Of a stretch of 64,000 nucleotides of DNA, positions 29,145 to 38,279 are shown piece by piece. Origin of the DNA: Pseudomonas pohangensis (GTDB taxonomy: Bacteria > Pseudomonadota > Gammaproteobacteria > Pseudomonadales > Pseudomonadaceae); contig NZ_LT629785.1 of NCBI RefSeq assembly GCF_900105995.1, positions 2,728,001 through 2,792,000 of the forward strand, read 5' to 3'. The position numbers and the translations under genes were made by a program. Position 1 is the stretch's first letter. Every line of letters begins with the position of its first letter. The notes below the pieces were generated by a model. The model searched no databases. It had not been told where the DNA came from and saw nothing but the letters and a program-made list of their open reading frames with translations.

Positions 29145-29630
29145 TCAGTGCTGATGACCGCCTTCTCCGTGGATATGGCCATGGGCCACTTCTTCGGCAT
29201 TGGCGTCGCGCACATCAATTACCTTGACCTGAAAGTTCAGGCGCTGCCCGGCCAGCGGATGATTACCGTCGACGGTGACTTCATCGCCATCCAGATCACG
29301 AATGGTGACAATCTGCATGCTGCCATCGGGGCCGGAGGCATGGAACTGCATGCCGACTTCCAGCTGATCAACGCCTTCAAACATTTCGCGACCCAGTACG
29401 GCTACCAGCTCGGCGCTGTATTCACCGTAGGCATCTTCCGGTTCCACGGCTACGCTGAGCTCGTCACCGGCGCTTTTGCCTTCAAGGGCTTTTTCCAGCC
29501 CGGCGATGATATTGCCGGCACCGTGCAAATAGACCATGGGCGCAGCACCAGCGGAGCTGTCGATGACCTCACCGGCGTCATTGGTCAGGGTATAGTCGAT
29601 GGAAACAGCCTTGTTGGCAGCAATCAGCAT
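29145..29630 (-). CDS. slyD: FKBP-type peptidyl-prolyl isomerase SlyD
   Basis: A 161-residue cytoplasmic prolyl isomerase and metallochaperone: FKBP domain (SIDYTLTNDAGEVIDSSAG, YLHGAGNIIAGLEKALEG) with the SlyD insert-in-flap region (AYGEYSAELV...GNHPLAGQRLNFQVKV) and a short His-rich tail (HGHIHGEGGHQH) that binds nickel or other metals. The tail is much shorter than in E. coli SlyD. ATG 29630 gives the standard start; the longer frame upstream is not similar to the family. Confidence 0.95.
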   Translation of the reverse strand: MLIAANKAVSIDYTLTNDAGEVIDSSAGAAPMVYLHGAGNIIAGLEKALEGKSAGDELSVAVEPEDAYGEYSAELVAVLGREMFEGVDQLEVGMQFHASGPDGSMQIVTIRDLDGDEVTVDGNHPLAGQRLNFQVKVIDVRDANAEEVAHGHIHGEGGHQH

Positions 29631-29745
29631 GGTGCAGGACCTTCGCTCTGGGAAATAAGAGCTTGCAAGTTTACCCGTGCAATCATCTGATTGCGAACCA
29701 GAGCCGGATAAACGGCCAGTCACAACCGGTGTCAGAGGGGGTTCT

Positions 29746-30933
29746 ATGTCCGCGCGCCACATCCTGGTGATCAACTGCGGCAGTTCATCAATCAAGTTCG
29801 CCCTGATCAGAGAAGATCGCGAAGATACCCTCCTCAGCGGCATTGCCGAACGCCTGGGCAGCGCCGAAAGCGAACTGCGCTGGCAATCCGGCGAGCAGCA
29901 GCACAGCCTGAAAATCCCGCATGCCGGCCACCGTCAGGCGCTTGAGCAGCTGCTGCCGCAGGTGCAGCAGCACGCAGACGGAAAGCTCAGCGGTATCGGT
30001 CACCGGGTGGTGCATGGCGGCGAGCACTTTACCGCCGCGCATCTGCTCGACGCCGCCGCGCTGGCCGCCATCCGCAGCGTTTCCGCACTGGCACCGCTGC
30101 ACAATCCGGCCTGCCTGCAGGGCATTGAAGCTGCCCTGGGCCTGTATCCCGAATTGCCACAAGTGGCAGTGTTCGACACCGCCTTTCACCAGAGCATGCC
30201 GGCGCAGGCATTTCGCTATGCCGTGCCGGAGCAGATCTACCGCGAGCACGGCGTACGCCGCTACGGCTTTCATGGCAGCAGCCATCGTTTTGTCGGGCGC
30301 CGCGCCGCCGAGCTGAGCGGGTTGCCGGTCAACGACAGCAGCTGGCTGGTCGCCCATCTGGGCAACGGCTGCTCCACCTGTGCCATCGTCAATGGCCAGA
30401 GTCGCGATACCAGCATGGGCCTGACGCCGCTGGAAGGCGTGGTGATGGGCACGCGCAGCGGTGATGTCGATCCGGGCCTGCACCTGTACCTGGGCCGCAA
30501 GCTGGGCTGGAGCCTGCAGGAAATCGACAACCTGCTGAACAAGCAGAGCGGCTTGCTGGGGCTGTCCGGCTTGTCCAACGACATGCGCACGCTGGAACAG
30601 GCGCGCAGCGAAGGCCATGCGGGCGCCACCCTGGCCATTGATGTGTTCTGCTACCGCCTGGCCAAATCCCTGGCAGCAATGAGTTGTGCGCTGCCGCGCC
30701 TGGACGGGCTGATCTTTACCGGTGGTATCGGCGAGAATTCGCCACTGATTCGCAGCCAGACCGTGGCGCACCTGCCGCTGCTCAATCTGGCCATCGATCC
30801 GCAAGCCAATGCCCGCAGCGTTGGCGGCCAGTTTGGCGAAATCCAGGCCGGCAATCATCCGCGCATTCTGGTAATACCGACCAACGAAGAACGCCAGATC
30901 GCTCTCGACACCCTGGCCCTGCTACCTGATTGA
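29746..30933 (+). CDS. ackA: Acetate kinase
   Basis: A 395-residue cytoplasmic kinase interconverting acetyl phosphate and acetate plus ATP. Signatures: ILVINCGSSSIKFALI at the N-terminus, GHRVVHGGEHF, VFDTAFHQSMP, RYGFHGSSHRFV, LGNGCSTCAI and FTGGIGENSPLIR. ATG 29746 has AGAGGGGG just upstream and starts at the usual place. Followed by pta 18 bases later; the two form the acetate switch operon. Confidence 0.98.
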   Translation: MSARHILVINCGSSSIKFALIREDREDTLLSGIAERLGSAESELRWQSGEQQHSLKIPHAGHRQALEQLLPQVQQHADGKLSGIGHRVVHGGEHFTAAHLLDAAALAAIRSVSALAPLHNPACLQGIEAALGLYPELPQVAVFDTAFHQSMPAQAFRYAVPEQIYREHGVRRYGFHGSSHRFVGRRAAELSGLPVNDSSWLVAHLGNGCSTCAIVNGQSRDTSMGLTPLEGVVMGTRSGDVDPGLHLYLGRKLGWSLQEIDNLLNKQSGLLGLSGLSNDMRTLEQARSEGHAGATLAIDVFCYRLAKSLAAMSCALPRLDGLIFTGGIGENSPLIRSQTVAHLPLLNLAIDPQANARSVGGQFGEIQAGNHPRILVIPTNEERQIALDTLALLPD

Positions 30934-30951
30934 CCTGACACGGAGCCCCGC

Positions 30952-33033
30952 ATGCATACCTTTATCATCGTGCCGACCGCATTTGGCGTTGGCCTTACCT
31001 CGATCAGTCTGGGCATGGTCCGTGCCCTCGAGCGTAGCGGGCTGAAGGTCGGCTTCTGCAAACCGATTGCACAGAACAGTGCTGGCTACAACGGGCCGGA
31101 ACGCTCCTCCGAGCTGGTCGCCCGCACCCATGCCTCCATCACTCCGCCAAAGTCGCTGGCACTGCCCGAGGTCGAGCGCATGCTCGGCAATGGCCAGCAG
31201 GACGAGATTCTCGAGCGGGTGGTGCACCTGTGCCAGCTCGCCCGCGAAGGCAAGGATGTACTGCTGGTCGAAGGCATGGTGGCCAACCGGCAGACCAGTT
31301 ATGCCGCGGAAGCCAATGCCAAGCTCGCCCAGGCACTGGATGCCGAAGTCATTCTGGTTTCGGCGCCTGATGGCGAAAGTCTCACGCAGCTTACCGATCG
31401 CATCGATCTGCAGGCCCAGCAGTTCGGCGGCTGCGAGAGCCCCCGGGTGCTCGGGGTGATTTTCAACAAGGTACGCAGCGAAGACTTCAGCGCACAGGTG
31501 AAAAGCCAGTCACCGCTGTTCGATAGTGACTGCTTTCGCATCCTCGGCTGCATCCCGTGGAATGCCGAGCTGAATGCGCCACGCACCAGCGACATCGCCG
31601 AAATGATGCAGGCGCATATTCTCAACGAGGGCGAATACCGCCAGCGCCGGGTGCAGGAAATTCTGCTGTTTGCCCGCGCCGTGCACAACTCGGTGCACCT
31701 GCTCAAGCCGGGCGTGCTGGTCGTTACTCCCGGCGACCGCAACGACATCATCCTCGCCGCTTGCCTGGCGGCAATGAACGGCGTACCGCTGGCCGGCCTG
31801 CTGCTCAGCGGCGACTTTCCGCCCGACCCGCGCATACTCGAGCTGTGCCAGGGCGCGCTGCAGGCCGGTCTGCCGCTGATGACCGTAACCACCGGCTCCT
31901 ATGCCACCGCGCATAACCTGCTGCAGATCAACCGGGAAATTCCGCTGGACGATCTGGAGCGCGCAGAGAAAGTCACCGACTTCGTCGCCGGCTTTCTGGA
32001 TCACGCCTGGCTGCATGAGCGCTGCGGCACGCCGCAGGTCACCCGCCTGTCACCGCCGGCATTCCGCTACCGGCTGGTACAGCGCGCCCAGGCCGCCAAC
32101 CAGCGTATCGTCCTGCCCGAAGGCAGTGAGCCACGCACCGTGCAGGCCGCCGCGATCTGTCAGGCACGCGGCATTGCCCGCTGCGTACTGCTGGCCAAAC
32201 CGGAGGAGGTCGCCACGGTCGCCAAGGCGCTGGGCATCGAGTTGCCCGAAGGGCTGGAAGTGCTGGATCCGGAGCTGATCCGTCAGCGCTATGTCGAACC
32301 GATGGTCGAGCTGCGCAAGAACAAGGGGCTGAATGCACCGATGGCCAGCGCCCAACTGGAAGACACCGTGGTGCTCGGCACCATGATGCTGGCACTGGGC
32401 GAAGTCGACGGGCTGGTCTCCGGCGCCATTCACACCACCGCCAACACCATTCGCCCGGCCCTGCAGCTGATCAAGACCGCACCCGGCTACCAGCTGGTGT
32501 CATCAATATTTTTCATGCTGCTGCCCGAGCAGGTGGTGGTCTACGGCGACTGCGCGGTGAACCCGGATCCGACCGCTGCCGAGCTGGCCGAAATCGCCCT
32601 GCAGAGCGCCGCCTCGGCCGAAGCGTTCGGCATCGAGCCGCGGGTGGCGATGATCAGCTACTCGACCGGTAACTCCGGCAGTGGTGCAGAAGTCGAGAAA
32701 GTCCGTGAAGCCACGCGGCTGGCCCGCGAGAAAAACCCGCAACTGCTGATTGACGGCCCCCTGCAATACGACGCCGCCGCCATCGAAAGCGTCGGCCGCC
32801 AGAAGGCTCCGGACAGTCAGGTAGCCGGGCGCGCCACGGTGTTCATTTTCCCCGACCTGAATACCGGCAACACCACCTACAAGGCCGTGCAGCGCAGTGC
32901 CAGCGTGGTCAGTGTCGGGCCCATGCTGCAAGGCCTGCGCAAGCCGGTAAATGACCTGTCGCGCGGCGCGCTGGTGGATGACATCGTCTACACCATTGCC
33001 CTGACTGCCGTGCAGGCGACCAGCCCGGAGTGA
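30952..33033 (+). CDS. pta: Phosphate acetyltransferase, long form
   Basis: A 693-residue enzyme converting acetyl-CoA and phosphate to acetyl phosphate. Three parts: N-terminal BioD-like P-loop-type domain (PTAFGVGLTSISLGMVRAL), a DRTGG domain (about 215-330), and the catalytic C-terminal PTA domain (about 375-690; ISYSTGNSGSGAEVEKV and FPDLNTGNTTYKAVQR). The long form is the usual gammaproteobacterial type. In operon with ackA. Confidence 0.98.
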   Translation: MHTFIIVPTAFGVGLTSISLGMVRALERSGLKVGFCKPIAQNSAGYNGPERSSELVARTHASITPPKSLALPEVERMLGNGQQDEILERVVHLCQLAREGKDVLLVEGMVANRQTSYAAEANAKLAQALDAEVILVSAPDGESLTQLTDRIDLQAQQFGGCESPRVLGVIFNKVRSEDFSAQVKSQSPLFDSDCFRILGCIPWNAELNAPRTSDIAEMMQAHILNEGEYRQRRVQEILLFARAVHNSVHLLKPGVLVVTPGDRNDIILAACLAAMNGVPLAGLLLSGDFPPDPRILELCQGALQAGLPLMTVTTGSYATAHNLLQINREIPLDDLERAEKVTDFVAGFLDHAWLHERCGTPQVTRLSPPAFRYRLVQRAQAANQRIVLPEGSEPRTVQAAAICQARGIARCVLLAKPEEVATVAKALGIELPEGLEVLDPELIRQRYVEPMVELRKNKGLNAPMASAQLEDTVVLGTMMLALGEVDGLVSGAIHTTANTIRPALQLIKTAPGYQLVSSIFFMLLPEQVVVYGDCAVNPDPTAAELAEIALQSAASAEAFGIEPRVAMISYSTGNSGSGAEVEKVREATRLAREKNPQLLIDGPLQYDAAAIESVGRQKAPDSQVAGRATVFIFPDLNTGNTTYKAVQRSASVVSVGPMLQGLRKPVNDLSRGALVDDIVYTIALTAVQATSPE

Positions 33034-33077
33034 GCCAGGCGGGCACGCGCCCAACTATGAAATCAGGAACCCCTTGC

Positions 33078-34013
33078 ATGAATAGTTCTGTTGCCGGTCA
33101 GCCGCTGATCATCGAAGCCTCACTCAATGGCTCGACCCCCAAAGCGCGCAATCCATCGGTGCCATACAGTGATGACGAGATTGTCGAGCAGGCAGTCGCC
33201 TGCATGGCGGCCGGGGCAGCACTGATCCACAACCACACCAGCGAACCGATCATCGGCGGCTCCGGAGTGATGGATGCACAGCTGTATGCCGGCGCCTGGC
33301 GCAAATTGCTGGCGCTGCGCCCGGACGCAATTCTTACCCCGACCATGGCGGTTGGTCAGGAAGGCGTAAGCGTGGAAACCCGCTATGCCCACGTGGTGCA
33401 GCTGGCCGAACAGGGCATCATCGCCCAGGGCCTTTGCGACCCCGGCACCTTCAATCTGGGCATGCTCGATCAGGAAGGACTGTTTGCTCCCGGCACCTAT
33501 CTCTACAAGAACGACATGCATGACTCGCGCTACTACGTGGAAACCTGCCGCCGGCTGAATATCGGCCTGAGCATTTCGGTATTCGAGCCAAGCTTCGTGC
33601 GTTTCATCATGGCCTATGTGCGTGCAGGCAAAATGCCGGCCGGCGGTCTTGTCAAATTCTACTTTGCCGCTGCCGACCTGCCCTTTGGCCTGCTGCCCAC
33701 CGCCAGAAGTCTGGAGGCCTATCTGGAGCTGATCGAAGGCTCCAACCTGCCGTGGCTGGTCTCCAGTTTTGGCGAGGACTGTGTCGGGTGCGGCATTGCC
33801 GAGGAAGCGATCAAGCGCGGCGGGCATGTACAGGTCGGCCTGGAACCCTTTGCCGATCCTGCCAACCGGCGCAGCCGCGTACCGAGCAATCTGGAACTGG
33901 TAGAAGAGGTCGTGCAGCTGGCGAAAAAATATGACCGGCCAATCGCCACGCCGGCCCAGGCTGCAAAAATCCTCAACCTGCCAACCCACCCTGTCGCCTT
34001 CCGGCAGGCATAG
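33078..34013 (+). CDS. BKACE-family enzyme (beta-keto acid cleavage, DUF849)
   Basis: A 311-residue TIM-barrel protein beginning PLIIEASLNGSTPKARNPSVPYS, with the metal-binding IHNHTSEP motif and a second conserved segment GHVQVGLEP. BKACE enzymes condense a beta-keto acid with acetyl-CoA to give a CoA thioester and acetoacetate; Kce of lysine fermentation is the founder. Substrate differs by subgroup and is not readable here. ATG 33078 follows AGGA at 33065-33068. It is 44 bases after pta and may be cotranscribed, which would fit use of acetyl-CoA. Confidence 0.88.
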   Translation: MNSSVAGQPLIIEASLNGSTPKARNPSVPYSDDEIVEQAVACMAAGAALIHNHTSEPIIGGSGVMDAQLYAGAWRKLLALRPDAILTPTMAVGQEGVSVETRYAHVVQLAEQGIIAQGLCDPGTFNLGMLDQEGLFAPGTYLYKNDMHDSRYYVETCRRLNIGLSISVFEPSFVRFIMAYVRAGKMPAGGLVKFYFAAADLPFGLLPTARSLEAYLELIEGSNLPWLVSSFGEDCVGCGIAEEAIKRGGHVQVGLEPFADPANRRSRVPSNLELVEEVVQLAKKYDRPIATPAQAAKILNLPTHPVAFRQA

Positions 34014-34178
34014 CCGGGCTACACACAGGAAAATACCGGGTTCCTCCCGCACTGCTGCAACTGCGACCAGCCGGTCACAAACAAGGCTTGCAGGTCGGTG
34101 AACAAAGGTTACCCTTGGCCACTAAACCCGCCTGCCCCGACGGCCGGCTTTTTTCCTCCCGAATGAGGCTGCCGCCCC

Positions 34179-35081
34179 ATGTTGCGTTTTCTACCTGCCC
34201 CGCTGCGCGGCGTTATTGCCACCCTTATGCTGATCAGCAATACCCTGTTGTTCTGCTGGCCGCTGTTTTTCGGTGCGCTGATCAAGGCCGCCCTACCCTT
34301 TACCGGCGCGCGCAAGGTAATCAACCATGTCATGCACCGCTGTGCCGAAAGCTGGATATCAGTGAACAAGTTCTGGATGGATCTGGTGCAGCCGATCCAG
34401 TGGGACGTGCAGGGTCTGGAAAGCGTCGACATGCGCCATTCCTACCTGATCACCAGTAACCACCAGAGCTGGGTAGACATTCTGGTGCTGCAATACCAGC
34501 TCAACCGCAAGGCACCCTTTCTCAAGTTTTTCCTCAAGCAGGAACTCATCTGGGTACCGGTGATCGGCCTGTGCTGGTGGGCACTGGAGTTCCCCTTCAT
34601 GCAGCGTTTCAGCAAGGAATACCTGGCCAAGCACCCGGAAAAACGCGGTCAGGACATGCTCACCACGCGCAAGGCCTGCGAGCGCTTCAAGGCCAATCCG
34701 GTGTCGGTGTTCAACTTCCTCGAAGGCACCCGCTTCACCGAAGCCAAACACGAGCAGCAGGACTCACCGTTCCGCTACCTGCTCAAGCCCAAGGCCGGCG
34801 GCATTGCCTTCGTGCTGGACGCCATGGGCGATCAGCTCAGCGCCCTGCTCAACGTGACCATTCACTATCCCGGCGGCAAGCCGAGCTTCTGGGATCTGCT
34901 CAGCGGCCGGATCAAAAAGATCGTGGTGCGCTTCGACAAGATGGAAATTCCTGCCCAGTTCATCGGCCAGAGCTATGACCAGAGCGACGAGTACCGTCTG
35001 GCCTTCCAGCAATGGGTCAACCAGCTGTGGGAAGACAAGGATGCGCAGCTGGTCAGGCTGCATGCCGAATATCCGGCCTGA
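34179..35081 (+). CDS. Membrane acyltransferase, PlsC/YihG type
   Basis: A 300-residue membrane protein of the 1-acylglycerol-3-phosphate acyltransferase superfamily: hydrophobic N-terminal segment, catalytic NHQSWVD (H and D at x4 spacing), and the second motif FLEGTRFTEAKH. The length and EGTRFT...KH block match YihG/LCLAT-type enzymes rather than classical PlsC. Probably edits phospholipid acyl chains. Monocistronic; convergent with speA. Confidence 0.9.
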   Translation: MLRFLPAPLRGVIATLMLISNTLLFCWPLFFGALIKAALPFTGARKVINHVMHRCAESWISVNKFWMDLVQPIQWDVQGLESVDMRHSYLITSNHQSWVDILVLQYQLNRKAPFLKFFLKQELIWVPVIGLCWWALEFPFMQRFSKEYLAKHPEKRGQDMLTTRKACERFKANPVSVFNFLEGTRFTEAKHEQQDSPFRYLLKPKAGGIAFVLDAMGDQLSALLNVTIHYPGGKPSFWDLLSGRIKKIVVRFDKMEIPAQFIGQSYDQSDEYRLAFQQWVNQLWEDKDAQLVRLHAEYPA

Positions 35082-35140
35082 GTCCGGCGGCACTTGCGCC
35101 CGGCGGCCGGCTGGCCTGACCAACGGGCGCTTCAGCAGTT

Positions 35141-37057
35141 TCAGCTCGACAGATAGGAAGAGCGTGTCAGACCCAGACGCAGGGCATCCAGATACTGGGT
35201 GCGCTCGGCGGCGCTGATCCGCGCACTGGCGACCTTGTCGCGATAGTGGGTCATCAGCTCCTCGGGTGACAGGTGCACATAGCGCAGCATGTCCTCGATG
35301 GTGTCGTGGGTTTCGATACCGGCGTGGTAGGCGCTGCCATCGCTGTTCTGGTAGATATTCACCGAGTCGGTGTCGCCGAACAGGTTGTGCATGTCGCCGA
35401 GGATTTCCTGGTAGGCACCGACCAGGAAGATCGCCAGCACATAATCCTCGCCCTCGCGCAGCTCATGCACCGGCAGGCTGGTCTCGATACTCTGCTCATC
35501 GACGTACTGGCGGATCTTGCCATCCGAATCACAGGTCAGATCCTGCAGCACGGCACGGCGCATGGGCTCCTCGTCCAGCCGGTGCAGCGGCAGGATCGGC
35601 AGGATCTGGCCGATCGCCCAGGTATCCGGCAGGCTCTGGAACACCGAGAAATTGCAGATGTACTTGTCCGCCAGCTTGTCGTTGAGTTCGTCGAGCACCG
35701 CGCGGTGCGAACGCTGGCGCGCTTTCAGCTGGTTGTACAGGCGCCGGCAGATGGCGAAATAGCATTGCTCGGCCAGGGCTTTCTGCGGCAGGTCGAGCTT
35801 GCCGGCTGAATACTGGGCGGCTACTTCACTGATGTAGTGGGTGGCCCGCCAGTAGGTCTCGGCGACCATCTCCGCATCGGTATCACCGAGCAGCTCGATC
35901 AGCACCTGCAGCACTTCCGGCTGCTCGAGCGCCGGATCGATCTGCGGTATCGCATCGTTATGCTTTTCGACATCGGTGACCTGCACCAGCAGCACCGCAT
36001 GGTGCGCAGTCATCGCCCGCCCGCTTTCGGAAAAAATGTGCGGATGGGGGATTTCCTGGCGGTCACAGAACTCCTTGAGCATGTCGACCACCGTGGCGGC
36101 ATAGTCTTCCATGTCGTAGTTGATCGAGCTGTCATTGCGCGAATGGGTACCGTCGTAATCCACACCCAGACCACCACCGACATCCACATGATCGACCGGC
36201 AGACCCAGTGCACGCAGTTCGCCGTAATAGCGGATGGCTTCACGGAAGCCCTTGCGATAGTCGGCAATATTGGCGATCTGCGAGCCCATGTGAAAATGCA
36301 GCAGGCGTATGCCCTGATCCAGTCCGGCACCCTTGAAGCGTTCGACCACCGCCAGCAACTGTGCGGCCGACAGGCCGAACTTGGACTTTTCGCCACCGGT
36401 ATCCGCCCACTTGCTCGACGCCAGCGAGGACAAACGCACACGCAGGCCGACCTGCGGCGCCACCTTGAGGGCAGCCGCCTCGTCGATCACCAGCTGCACT
36501 TCGGATTCTTTTTCGATGACGATGAATACATTGTGCCCGAGCTTCTGGCCGATCAGCGCCAGGCGGATGAATTCGCGGTCCTTGTAGCCGTTGCAGACGA
36601 TGGTGCCACCCTTGGGTGCCATGGCCAGCACAGCCATCAGTTCCGGCTTGGAACCGGCTTCCAGACCGATGGAAACGTTCTGCGTGGCAATGATGTTTTC
36701 CACCACTGCCTCCTGCTGGTTGACCTTGATCGGGTACAGGGCGGTGTAGCGATTCTGGTACTCCAGCCGCTCGATGCTGGCATCGAAGGCGCCGGTCAGC
36801 TGACGCACCCGGCTTTGCAGGATGTCCGGGAAACGTACCAGCAATGGCAGGCTCAGGCCGCTCTGGCGCAGCTGCTCGACCTGGGCATGCAGATCAATCG
36901 GCGCACTCTGCGGTCCGTTCGGCCGCACTTCGACACGCCCTTGTTCGTTGATCGCAAAGAACCCGGCCCCCCAGTGGCGAATGCCATAAACACTGCGGCT
37001 GTCTGCCACTGTCCATTGGCTGCCGTCATCCTTGCGTGTGCGTCGTACTGGCATCAT
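35141..37057 (-). CDS. speA: Biosynthetic arginine decarboxylase
   Basis: A 638-residue PLP enzyme making agmatine from arginine on the putrescine/spermidine route. Features: N-terminal segment VYGIRHWGAGFFAINEQG, YPIKVNQQEAVV carrying the PLP lysine, DVGGGLGVDYDGT, and the inserted four-helix segment (about residues 370-450). Two consecutive ATG codons occur; the first (37057) has GAGGAC 5 bases upstream. The convergent acyltransferase ends 59 bases away and a REP-like pair lies upstream. Confidence 0.97.
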   Translation of the reverse strand: MMPVRRTRKDDGSQWTVADSRSVYGIRHWGAGFFAINEQGRVEVRPNGPQSAPIDLHAQVEQLRQSGLSLPLLVRFPDILQSRVRQLTGAFDASIERLEYQNRYTALYPIKVNQQEAVVENIIATQNVSIGLEAGSKPELMAVLAMAPKGGTIVCNGYKDREFIRLALIGQKLGHNVFIVIEKESEVQLVIDEAAALKVAPQVGLRVRLSSLASSKWADTGGEKSKFGLSAAQLLAVVERFKGAGLDQGIRLLHFHMGSQIANIADYRKGFREAIRYYGELRALGLPVDHVDVGGGLGVDYDGTHSRNDSSINYDMEDYAATVVDMLKEFCDRQEIPHPHIFSESGRAMTAHHAVLLVQVTDVEKHNDAIPQIDPALEQPEVLQVLIELLGDTDAEMVAETYWRATHYISEVAAQYSAGKLDLPQKALAEQCYFAICRRLYNQLKARQRSHRAVLDELNDKLADKYICNFSVFQSLPDTWAIGQILPILPLHRLDEEPMRRAVLQDLTCDSDGKIRQYVDEQSIETSLPVHELREGEDYVLAIFLVGAYQEILGDMHNLFGDTDSVNIYQNSDGSAYHAGIETHDTIEDMLRYVHLSPEELMTHYRDKVASARISAAERTQYLDALRLGLTRSSYLSS

Positions 37058-37108
37058 GGTGTCCTCTAAAATTGGTTATGTGCTGTGGGCCCTGCTTGCG
37101 GGGTAGGC

Positions 37109-37173
37109 GTAGGATGGGTTTCAGCCCACCATGACAACTGCGCCTGTTTGCGGTGGGTTAAAGCCCACTCTAC
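37109..37173. repeat. REP-like inverted pair, second copy
   Basis: A diverged copy of the pair at 1276-1341: gtaggatgggtttcagccca (37109) and, on the other strand, gtagagtgggctttaaccca (37173 downwards). Each arm is a hairpin of GGTGGG/CCCACC type. It lies between the speA promoter region and the end of the SUI1 gene. Confidence 0.8.
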
Positions 37174-37191
37174 GGATTGATCGCATCCAGC

Positions 37192-37563
37192 TTAACCCCC
37201 GGACTTCTTCGCCCGAAAGCCGCGTGCCGTCAGCTCGGCCAGCAACAGTTCGACGTGATCGCCCTGGATTTCGATCACTCCCTCCTTCAGTGCCCCGCCA
37301 CAGCCACAGCGTTTTTTCAGTGCGGAAGCCAGGGCGCCCAGCTCTTCCGCTGCCAGTGGCACGCCGCTGATGGTAGTCACTGTCTTGCCTCCACGGCCCT
37401 TGCTTTCACGCCGCACCCGGGCAACGCCATCGCCCTGCGGCAGCTGGCCTTGCTTGCACGTGCAGGCCGTCAGCGGCTGGTTGCAGTCCGGACAATGCCG
37501 GCCGGTTTCGGTGGAGTAGACCAGACCACCCAGGGCAGCCAGGGAAACAGCTTTCTTGACCAC
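37192..37563 (-). CDS. yciH: SUI1-family translation factor YciH
   Basis: A 123-residue protein with an N-terminal zinc-like Cys cluster (HCPDCNQPLTACTCK) and a C-terminal eIF1/SUI1 fold (TTISGVPL...KKRCGCGGALKEGVIEIQGDHVELLLAEL). YciH binds the ribosome and affects initiation fidelity. I place the start at GTG 37563, giving VVKKAVSLAALGGLVYS, because GAGGA lies 8 bases upstream and homologues start at this point; the open frame extends further but without similarity. Confidence 0.9.
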   Translation of the reverse strand: MVKKAVSLAALGGLVYSTETGRHCPDCNQPLTACTCKQGQLPQGDGVARVRRESKGRGGKTVTTISGVPLAAEELGALASALKKRCGCGGALKEGVIEIQGDHVELLLAELTARGFRAKKSGG

Positions 37564-37745
37564 GTGGCGAGTCCTCGCAAGCGTCTGAAGTTGCACCTGC
37601 TGCAATCCGCAATCAGGCACTTATACCGGTAAATCGAAGGCGCGCAGTGTAACGGCAAACAGAGCGGGCGCTACCAGGGCAATTGCGCCAACTGCCTACA
37701 GATCGGCGACCTCCCGCTGTGCGCAGCCCAGACAAAACAGCCGGA

Positions 37746-38276
37746 TTAACCTGCCAGATAACGCCGGAGTGCCCGCAGTGAATCGGCACAGTAAGGCCGG
37801 ACAAGTGAATCGGCCAGCGCCTGGTCAATGCTGATGAAGCGTGCCTGCAGGACTTCTTCGGGCTGTAATTGCAAGGGCGCATCCGAGATAGCCGAGAACA
37901 CCCCGCACCACAGGCGGTTGTCCGGCTGGTCAAAGAAGAAACTGCCGTGCGCCTGCAATGCCACGCCGGCAATGCCCAGCTCCTCCTGCAACTCGCGCTG
38001 CGCCGATTCGGCATAACTTTCGTCCGCCTGCACCATGCCACCTGCGGCGACATCCCAGTAACCGGGATAAACCGCCTTGCTCAGGGTGCGCTGGTGTACG
38101 CAAAGCTCGCCGGCCGAATTGAACAACAGCACGAAAGAGCCACGACCGATCAGGCCGCGACGGCGCAATTCCGCACGCGGCAGGCTGCCAAGCAGCTGAT
38201 CGGCCTCATCCACCCAGGCAATCAGCTCGGCATCCGAGGCTTCGCGATGGGCGCACTCGCTCTGCGTAACCGTCAC
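37746..38276 (-). CDS. NUDIX hydrolase, YfcD-like
   Basis: A 176-residue hydrolase with a complete Nudix box, G-x5-E-x7-REL-x-EELG (GGMVQADESYAESAQRELQEELGI). Shares HQRTLSKAVYPGYWDVAAGG with the YfcD/isopentenyl-diphosphate isomerase-like group. Cleaves an unknown nucleoside diphosphate derivative. It begins 3 bases downstream of the DUF2333 stop and is cotranscribed with it. Confidence 0.92.
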   Translation of the reverse strand: MTVTQSECAHREASDAELIAWVDEADQLLGSLPRAELRRRGLIGRGSFVLLFNSAGELCVHQRTLSKAVYPGYWDVAAGGMVQADESYAESAQRELQEELGIAGVALQAHGSFFFDQPDNRLWCGVFSAISDAPLQLQPEEVLQARFISIDQALADSLVRPYCADSLRALRRYLAG

Positions 38277-38279
38277 GCC

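Noticed and set aside
29788..30858. 356-codon minus-strand frame opposite ackA
   Set aside because: Antisense shadow of a well-conserved enzyme gene.
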